Positions 56,888 through 64,000 of a stretch of DNA of 64,000 nucleotides are shown here, piece by piece. Each line of letters begins with the position of its first letter. Positions within the stretch are counted from its first letter, which is position 1. The notes below the pieces were generated by a model. The model saw nothing but the letters and a program-made list of their open reading frames with translations. It had not been told where the DNA came from and ran no database searches. Source of the DNA: Rhizobiales bacterium dw_265. GTDB taxonomy: Bacteria; Pseudomonadota; Alphaproteobacteria; Micropepsales; Micropepsaceae. Both the position numbers and the translations under genes were made by a program. Where the stretch lies: assembly GCA_018449595.1 (NCBI GenBank), contig JAAVUU010000003.1, forward strand, positions 434,001 to 498,000, read 5' to 3'.

Positions 56888-57479
56888 GTTCGCGCTTTTT
56901 CTGATCCTGCCTGTCGTCAGCGGGTGCGCCGTTTCCTCCGGCACGCCCGCGACCGTGATTGCGCAGCCGCAGATCGCCGCCGCCTATCTGCCGCTGCACG
57001 GCCGGACGCATCTGGGTCTGGACAGCGCCGATGGCGCCGCCGTCGTCATCGCGCCCGGCCTGGCCGTCACCAACGCCCATAACGCCAACCTGCTGGATTC
57101 CCGCGACGTGATCGGCACGCGGCAGGATTATGACCTGCTGTTTTTCCGCACCCCCAGAAGCGCGCTGCCGCAAACCGCGCTGCCTGTGATGGGAGAGGCC
57201 GTCACCGCCTATGGCCAGGGCGCCGATGCCGATCTCAGGGTGGCCCATGGCACCGTGCGCGAGATCAAGCTTTGCCCCGGCTGTATCGAGCCGGCCTGGT
57301 TCACCTTTGCCGGCGATGCCGGCCCCGGCTTCTCCGGCGGCCCGGTTCTGGACGGGGCCGGCCGGCTGATCGGCATCACCTTTGGCTACAAGGACCAGGG
57401 CTCGGAAAGGCTGATTTATGCCTATGATATGAGCCGGGTCCGCGCCGAGCTTTCCGCCCTGCAAAAAGTGCCGAATTAG
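56868..57479 (+). CDS. trypsin-like serine protease lipoprotein
   Basis: A 203-residue protein with a lipoprotein signal ([13 protein letters not shown], Cys20). A compact chymotrypsin-like fold follows in which the triad can be placed at His71 (VTNAHN), Asp87 or Asp89 (RQDYDLLFF) and Ser156 (GPGFSGGPV). It has no PDZ domain. A cysteine pair (CPGC, 136-139) may form a disulfide. The start at 56868 lies inside ssb, which couples its translation to ssb. The biological role is not known. Confidence 0.75.
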   Translation: MTRFPSRFALFLILPVVSGCAVSSGTPATVIAQPQIAAAYLPLHGRTHLGLDSADGAAVVIAPGLAVTNAHNANLLDSRDVIGTRQDYDLLFFRTPRSALPQTALPVMGEAVTAYGQGADADLRVAHGTVREIKLCPGCIEPAWFTFAGDAGPGFSGGPVLDGAGRLIGITFGYKDQGSERLIYAYDMSRVRAELSALQKVPN

Positions 57480-57619
57480 CCTTTTATTTCAGTAGGTTGT
57501 TGAGGGCGTATTTGCTGGTTTCGGGGCCGGCGAAATGCTAGGAATCACGCCTGTTTCGCGCGCCCCCGCGCCGCCCCTTCTGCCTTGTTTTGGGCCCCAG
57601 TTTTTGAGCACATTTTTTC

Positions 57620-60337
<2,718 letters not shown>

Positions 60338-60351
60338 TCGCCGGGGGAGCC

Positions 60352-61239
60352 ATGTCCGTAACGGTGGTGGTGATCGGGGGCGCCGGGTTCATCGGCTCGC
60401 ATCTGTGCCGCCGGCTGGCGCAGGGTCCGGCGCGCGTGATCTCGCTGGACAACTACTTCACCGGCAGCCGCGAAAATCATGTGCCGGGCGTGGACTATCG
60501 CACCGGGCACGCCAGGGACATCGCATCGCTGGTGCCGGAGACGCCGGATCTCGTCTTCCACCTGGGCGAATATTCGCGGGTGGAGAAGAGTTTCGACGAA
60601 CCCGCGCTGGTCTGGGATCTCAACAGTGTCGGCACCTTTGGCGTGCTGGAATATTGCCGCGCGCGGCCGGACGCCAAACTGGTGTACGCCGGTTCCTCCA
60701 CCAAGTTCGGCGATGGCGGGCTGGGCCGTGACCAGAGCCCCTATGCCTGGACCAAGGCGGCCAGCACCGAACTGTTGCGCAATTACGGGGTTTGGTATGG
60801 CCTGCGCCACGCCATCGGCTATTTCTACAATGTCTACGGGCCGGGCGAGCGGGCCGGCGACCATGGCACGGTGATCGAGATTTTCCGCCAACAGGCGCTG
60901 CGCGGCGAACCGCTGACGGTGGTGTCTCCCGGCACGCAGAAGCGCAATTTCACCCATGTCGCCGATATCGTGGAGGGACTGGTTCTGCTGGGGGAACGCG
61001 GCGAGGGCGGGGACTATGGCCTGGGCGCGCCGCAATCCTATTCGGTGCTGGAAGTGGCGGCGATGTTCGGCGGCCCTGTCACCATGTTGCCGCCGCGCCG
61101 GGGCAATCGCATGGACGCCGAACTCGACACCAGCCGCGCCGCCGCCCTGGGCTGGCGGGCGGTGCATTGCCTGCCGGACTATATTGCGGACCTCCCGGGC
61201 GACAGTGTCACGCAAGCCATGTTAGGGTCGCGGCCATGA
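60352..61239 (+). CDS. NAD-dependent nucleotide-sugar epimerase/dehydratase
   Basis: The 295-residue extended SDR has the Rossmann motif GGAGFIGSHL at 9-18, LDNYFTGSRENH, the serine region AGSSTKFGD, and the catalytic SPYAWTKAASTELL (Tyr and Lys). The pattern is that of UDP-glucose/GlcNAc 4-epimerases and related enzymes. The exact sugar is undetermined. It begins 14 bases after gyrA and overlaps coaD by four bases (ATGA), so it is embedded in a housekeeping operon. Confidence 0.85.
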   Translation: MSVTVVVIGGAGFIGSHLCRRLAQGPARVISLDNYFTGSRENHVPGVDYRTGHARDIASLVPETPDLVFHLGEYSRVEKSFDEPALVWDLNSVGTFGVLEYCRARPDAKLVYAGSSTKFGDGGLGRDQSPYAWTKAASTELLRNYGVWYGLRHAIGYFYNVYGPGERAGDHGTVIEIFRQQALRGEPLTVVSPGTQKRNFTHVADIVEGLVLLGERGEGGDYGLGAPQSYSVLEVAAMFGGPVTMLPPRRGNRMDAELDTSRAAALGWRAVHCLPDYIADLPGDSVTQAMLGSRP

Positions 61240-61736
61240 AACGCATCGGTCTTTATCCCGGCACCTTCGACCCCGTCACCCTGGGGCACATGGATATCAT
61301 CAAGCGCGCGGTCAAGCTGGTGGACACGCTGGTCATCGGCGTCGCCACCAATGCCTCCAAGGCGCCGCTTTTCTCGCTGGAAGAACGCTCCGCGATGGTC
61401 AAGGCCGAAGCCGAAAAGCTGGCCGCCGGCCACGCCGCCATCCGGGTGATGCCGTTCAACACCCTGCTGGTGAAATTCGCCGCCGAAGTCGGCGCCGGCG
61501 TCATCATTCGCGGCTTGCGCGCGGTGTCGGACTTTGAATATGAATTCCAGATGGTGGCGATGAACCAGCGTCTGAATACCGAAATCGAAACCGTGTTCCT
61601 GATGGCCGACCCGCGCCACCAGGCGATCTCGTCGCGGCTGGTCAAGGAAATCGCCCTTTTGGGCGGCGATATCCGGCCCTTCACCACCCCCGCCGTCGCG
61701 GAAGCCCTTTTCAATCGCAGCAAGGAAAAATCGTAA
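61236..61736 (+). CDS. coaD: phosphopantetheine adenylyltransferase
   Basis: CoaD makes dephospho-CoA from 4'-phosphopantetheine and ATP. The 166-residue nucleotidyltransferase has GTFDPVTLGHMDI at 9-21, IIRGLRAVSDFEYEFQM and the C-terminal ISSRLVKEIA. It starts inside the epimerase stop codon, and its TAA shares a base with the ppiB ATG. Confidence 0.97.
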   Translation: MKRIGLYPGTFDPVTLGHMDIIKRAVKLVDTLVIGVATNASKAPLFSLEERSAMVKAEAEKLAAGHAAIRVMPFNTLLVKFAAEVGAGVIIRGLRAVSDFEYEFQMVAMNQRLNTEIETVFLMADPRHQAISSRLVKEIALLGGDIRPFTTPAVAEALFNRSKEKS

Positions 61737-62209
61737 TGGCCGACTATCTCATTCTCGATCTCAAGGACGGGCCGGTGAAGATCAGGCTGCGCCCCGACCT
61801 CGCGCCCAACCATGTCGCGCGGATCAAGGAACTGGCCGGCAGCGGTTTCTATGACGGGGTGGTGTTCCATCGTGTCATTCCCGGCTTCATGGCCCAGACC
61901 GGCGATCCCACCGGCACCGGCTCGGGCGGCTCGGACCTGCCCAACCTCAAGGCGGAATTCTCCGGCGAAAAACATACCAAGGGCACGGTCTCGGCGGCCC
62001 GCACCGCCAATCCCGACAGCGCCAACAGCCAGTTCTATATCTGCTTCGACGACGCCCCCTGGCTGGACCGCCAGTACTCCGTATGGGGCCAGGTGGTCGA
62101 AGGCATGGACAATGTGGACAAGATCAAGAGGGGCGGCGAGCATAACAACGGCGCCATCAGCGGCGCGCCCGACAAGATTCTGAAAGCGCGGATCGAAACC
62201 GAAGCCTGA
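61736..62209 (+). CDS. ppiB: cyclophilin-type peptidyl-prolyl isomerase, cytoplasmic
   Basis: The 157-residue cyclophilin has no signal peptide. It has FHRVIPGFMAQTGDPTGTG, the ANSQFYICFDDAPWLD segment and FGQV-like VWGQVVEGMDNV, all parts of the active site. It overlaps coaD by one base and precedes pgi by 13 bases. The coaD-ppiB pair is conserved in Alphaproteobacteria. Confidence 0.93.
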   Translation: MADYLILDLKDGPVKIRLRPDLAPNHVARIKELAGSGFYDGVVFHRVIPGFMAQTGDPTGTGSGGSDLPNLKAEFSGEKHTKGTVSAARTANPDSANSQFYICFDDAPWLDRQYSVWGQVVEGMDNVDKIKRGGEHNNGAISGAPDKILKARIETEA

Positions 62210-62222
62210 GGGTTATCGCGAC

Positions 62223-63509
62223 ATGCCGAAATCGCCGTTGAATATTTCCCTCGATCTTGCGCTGAGCGGCAAGGGTGCGCCGTCCAAGGCGGCCTTCAAG
62301 GCGTCGCTGGAAAAGACGGGCCCCGCGCTGGCCTGGTTGCGCGAGCAATATCAGACCGAGGCGCTGGAGCTGCTGCAGATCCCATCGCGCACCGACGATC
62401 TGGAAGCGGCGGAAAAACTGGCGCGCAAGATCGGCAAGGGCATGAAGACCGTTGCCGTGCTGGGCATCGGCGGCTCGAGCCTGGGCGGCCAGGCGCTGAC
62501 CGTGCTCAGTGTGGTGTCCGACAAGCGGCCCTTTGTGGAATTCCACGACAATCCCGATCCCTTGACCTGGCAACGGACTTTGAAACGGCTGAACCTGGCG
62601 CGCACCCATTTCATCGCCATCTCGAAGTCGGGCGGCACGGCGGAAACCCTGGCCCAGGTTCTCACGGCGGAGGCGGCGCTGAAAAAGGCGGGCATCGCCA
62701 ATATCGGCAAGCATTTCACCGTCATCACCGAGCCGCACCAAAGCGCGCTCGCCGATTTCGCGACGTCGGTCGGCGCGTCGGTGCTGGATCATCCCACCGG
62801 CGTGGGCGGGCGCTATTCGGTGCTCACGGTGGTGGGCATGCTGCCGGCCGCGCTGATGGACCTGGATGTGTGGGCGCTCCGGCGTGGCGCACAGACGCTG
62901 CTGGAAGAGACGCTGGCGGCCAAAACGCCGCAAGCTTCGCCCGTGGCCAAGGGGGCGGCGCTGCATCATGCGCTGGAACAGGAAGGCCGGCTGGCCACGA
63001 CCATCCTGTGGCCTTATGCCGACAAGCTGGCCATCTTCGGCGGCTGGTGGCGTCAGCTTTGGGCGGAAAGCCTGGGCAAGGATGGCAAGGGCTCCACCCC
63101 GGTCTCGGTGCTGGGTCCGGTGGATCAGCACAGCCAGCTGCAGCTTTTCCGCGATGGGCCGGGACACACGCTTTTCACCCTGATGACGGTGGACACCAAG
63201 GGCCGGGGCGCCGCCGTTCCGAAAGCGCGCGCCAAAAGCCTTAAGCTCGATTATCTGGCCGGGCGTACTCTGGGCGATATTGTGGACGCGGAAGCCCGGG
63301 CCACCGCGCAGACCCTTTACAAGAACGGCCGGCCGGTGCGGGTCATCCATTTTCACCGCGTGGATGAATATGCGATCGGCGCCCTGATGATGCATTTCAT
63401 GCTGGAGACCATCATCATGGGCCGGCTGATGGGCGTGGACCCGTTCGACCAGCCTGGGGTGGAAGAAGGCAAAATCCTGGCGCGAAAATATCTGGCGGAG
63501 CCGGCCTGA
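62223..63509 (+). CDS. pgi: glucose-6-phosphate isomerase, short form
   Basis: Pgi interconverts glucose-6-phosphate and fructose-6-phosphate. The 428-residue protein has the SIS-fold motifs GIGGSSLGGQAL near 80, SKSGGTAETLAQV near 138 and the C-terminal NPFDQPGVEEGK-like DPFDQPGVEEGKILARK. It is shorter than the E. coli form of about 550 residues and matches the compact form. It feeds fructose-6-phosphate towards the mannose pathway of the next gene. Confidence 0.93.
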   Translation: MPKSPLNISLDLALSGKGAPSKAAFKASLEKTGPALAWLREQYQTEALELLQIPSRTDDLEAAEKLARKIGKGMKTVAVLGIGGSSLGGQALTVLSVVSDKRPFVEFHDNPDPLTWQRTLKRLNLARTHFIAISKSGGTAETLAQVLTAEAALKKAGIANIGKHFTVITEPHQSALADFATSVGASVLDHPTGVGGRYSVLTVVGMLPAALMDLDVWALRRGAQTLLEETLAAKTPQASPVAKGAALHHALEQEGRLATTILWPYADKLAIFGGWWRQLWAESLGKDGKGSTPVSVLGPVDQHSQLQLFRDGPGHTLFTLMTVDTKGRGAAVPKARAKSLKLDYLAGRTLGDIVDAEARATAQTLYKNGRPVRVIHFHRVDEYAIGALMMHFMLETIIMGRLMGVDPFDQPGVEEGKILARKYLAEPA

Positions 63510-63578
63510 GTGGATCGCCGCCCCGGCAGCGGCATTCCTGACGATTTTTCTCCCATGCAACCAATTGATCGGACTTGA

Positions 63579-63594
63579 TTATATCGGAATATAA
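63579..63594. promoter_or_regulatory. AT-rich palindrome upstream of the guanylyltransferase gene
   Basis: TTATAT-CGGA-ATATAA is a perfect 6-bp inverted repeat, striking in this GC-rich sequence. It lies 48 bases before the ATG of the sugar nucleotidyltransferase gene and overlaps the likely promoter region (TTGATC at 63566, TATAAC at 63591). It could be a repressor or activator site. Confidence 0.4.
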
Positions 63595-63641
63595 CCACAG
63601 CCCGGCTTGACGCGGGCCGCAAATTTTGCCGAAAGACATCC

Positions 63642-64000
63642 ATGTCCAAGATCGTGCCCGTTATACTTTCCGGCGGCTCGGGCTCCCGCCTGTGGCCGCT
63701 TTCCCGCAAGGCCTTGCCCAAGCAGCTGCTGTCGCTGGCGGGCGAGCGCACCATGATACAGGAAACCGCCGCGCGCGCGCATGGCGAGGGTTTCGCGCCT
63801 CCGCTGGTGATCTCCAACCAGGAGCACCGCTTTCTGATCGCCGAGCAGTTGCGGGCGGCGGGCATCGCGCATGCCGGCATCATCCTGGAGCCGGTGGGCC
63901 GCAACACCGCGCCCGCCGCCGCCATCGCCGCGCTGAAGGTGTCGGAAGACGATTCCGAGGCGCTGATCCTGCTGATGCCGTCCGATCATATCGTCGGTGA
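63642..64000 (+). CDS. manC: mannose-1-phosphate guanylyltransferase, 3' end outside window
   Basis: The first 119 codons are present. VPVILSGGSGSRLWPLSRKALPKQLL is the GTP-binding signature of GDP-mannose pyrophosphorylases (ManC/AlgA/CpsB), followed by TMIQETAAR and the EPVGRNTAPAAAIAAL motif. The enzyme makes GDP-mannose for exopolysaccharide or O-antigen. Whether the protein also has the C-terminal phosphomannose isomerase domain cannot be seen. It follows pgi after 132 bases with its own regulatory gap. Confidence 0.9.
   Translation, partial: MSKIVPVILSGGSGSRLWPLSRKALPKQLLSLAGERTMIQETAARAHGEGFAPPLVISNQEHRFLIAEQLRAAGIAHAGIILEPVGRNTAPAAAIAALKVSEDDSEALILLMPSDHIVG

Overview
The window is chromosomal DNA from a GC-rich alphaproteobacterium. 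Several things point there: a HdaA/DUF2066/ppk/ppx block next to divergent purN-purM, a PleC/DivJ-type histidine kinase, TrmFO, an NDUFAF6-like member of the squalene/phytoene synthase family, a direct-repeat (GAAC-N7-GAAC) LexA box at ssb, and the uvrA/ssb/gyrA/coaD/ppiB order. I cannot name the genus. Almost everything is housekeeping sequence packed into overlapping operons. There is no rRNA, tRNA, prophage, CRISPR array or classical insertion sequence that I can recognise.

Layout. 1-1460: the end of an MFS transporter and a small orphan gene of lower GC. 1477-7455: fatty acid synthesis (fabD, fabG, acpP, fabF) running into mltG, yicC and gmk. 7553-15590, minus strand: an envelope/LPS operon read lptF-lptG-lptD-surA-pdxA-rsmA. 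15687-18522: pepA, holC and a TPR membrane protein. 18672-21632, minus: lpxD and an ABC-F ATPase. 21808-23772: ndk, a GIY-YIG nuclease gene inside an inverted repeat, an SDR and a small membrane protein. 23769-25441, minus: purM-purN. 25593-31091: DUF2066 protein, hdaA, ppk, ppx. 31150-32164, minus: three small proteins. 32291-35861: an OmpR/CpxR-type regulator with its kinase, then tatABC. 35858-36922, minus: a membrane histidine kinase. 37100-40181: serS, surE and an NlpD-like lipoprotein. 40339-41211, minus: a DUF815 ATPase. 41295-44754: yajC, secD (no secF follows), a PuuD-like membrane protein and the NDUFAF6-like protein. 44751-46553, minus: a short HPF/RaiA protein and trmFO. 46801-49517: small exported and membrane proteins and a sulfotransferase-like protein. 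49514-56264, minus: MBOAT acyltransferase, its SGNH partner, an FkbM methyltransferase, uvrA and an orphan gene. 56429-64000: ssb, a protease-like lipoprotein, gyrA, an epimerase, coaD, ppiB, pgi and the start of a mannose-1-phosphate guanylyltransferase gene.

The most unusual signal is a family of dispersed palindromic repeats found only between genes from about 7.4 to 40.4 kb. Each is a pair of inverted hairpins with outer ends resembling TGTCATGGCCCG. One copy (22245-22654) has a perfect 34-bp terminal inverted repeat and carries a 98-residue GIY-YIG nuclease gene. Its start codon lies inside a second perfect hairpin followed by a T-run. This looks like a nuclease-bearing element with gene-less derivatives, comparable in layout to REP/RAYT systems but with a different enzyme class; that reading is inference.

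A second theme is surface polysaccharide. An acyltransferase/SGNH/FkbM set is wedged between uvrA and ssb, so that the SOS operator beside ssb also faces these genes, and uvrA may be read through from them. An epimerase sits between gyrA and coaD, and pgi is followed by the guanylyltransferase. Other notable points are the missing secF, two in-frame insertions in serS, and a ten-G tract just upstream of the start codon of the orphan gene at 49514.
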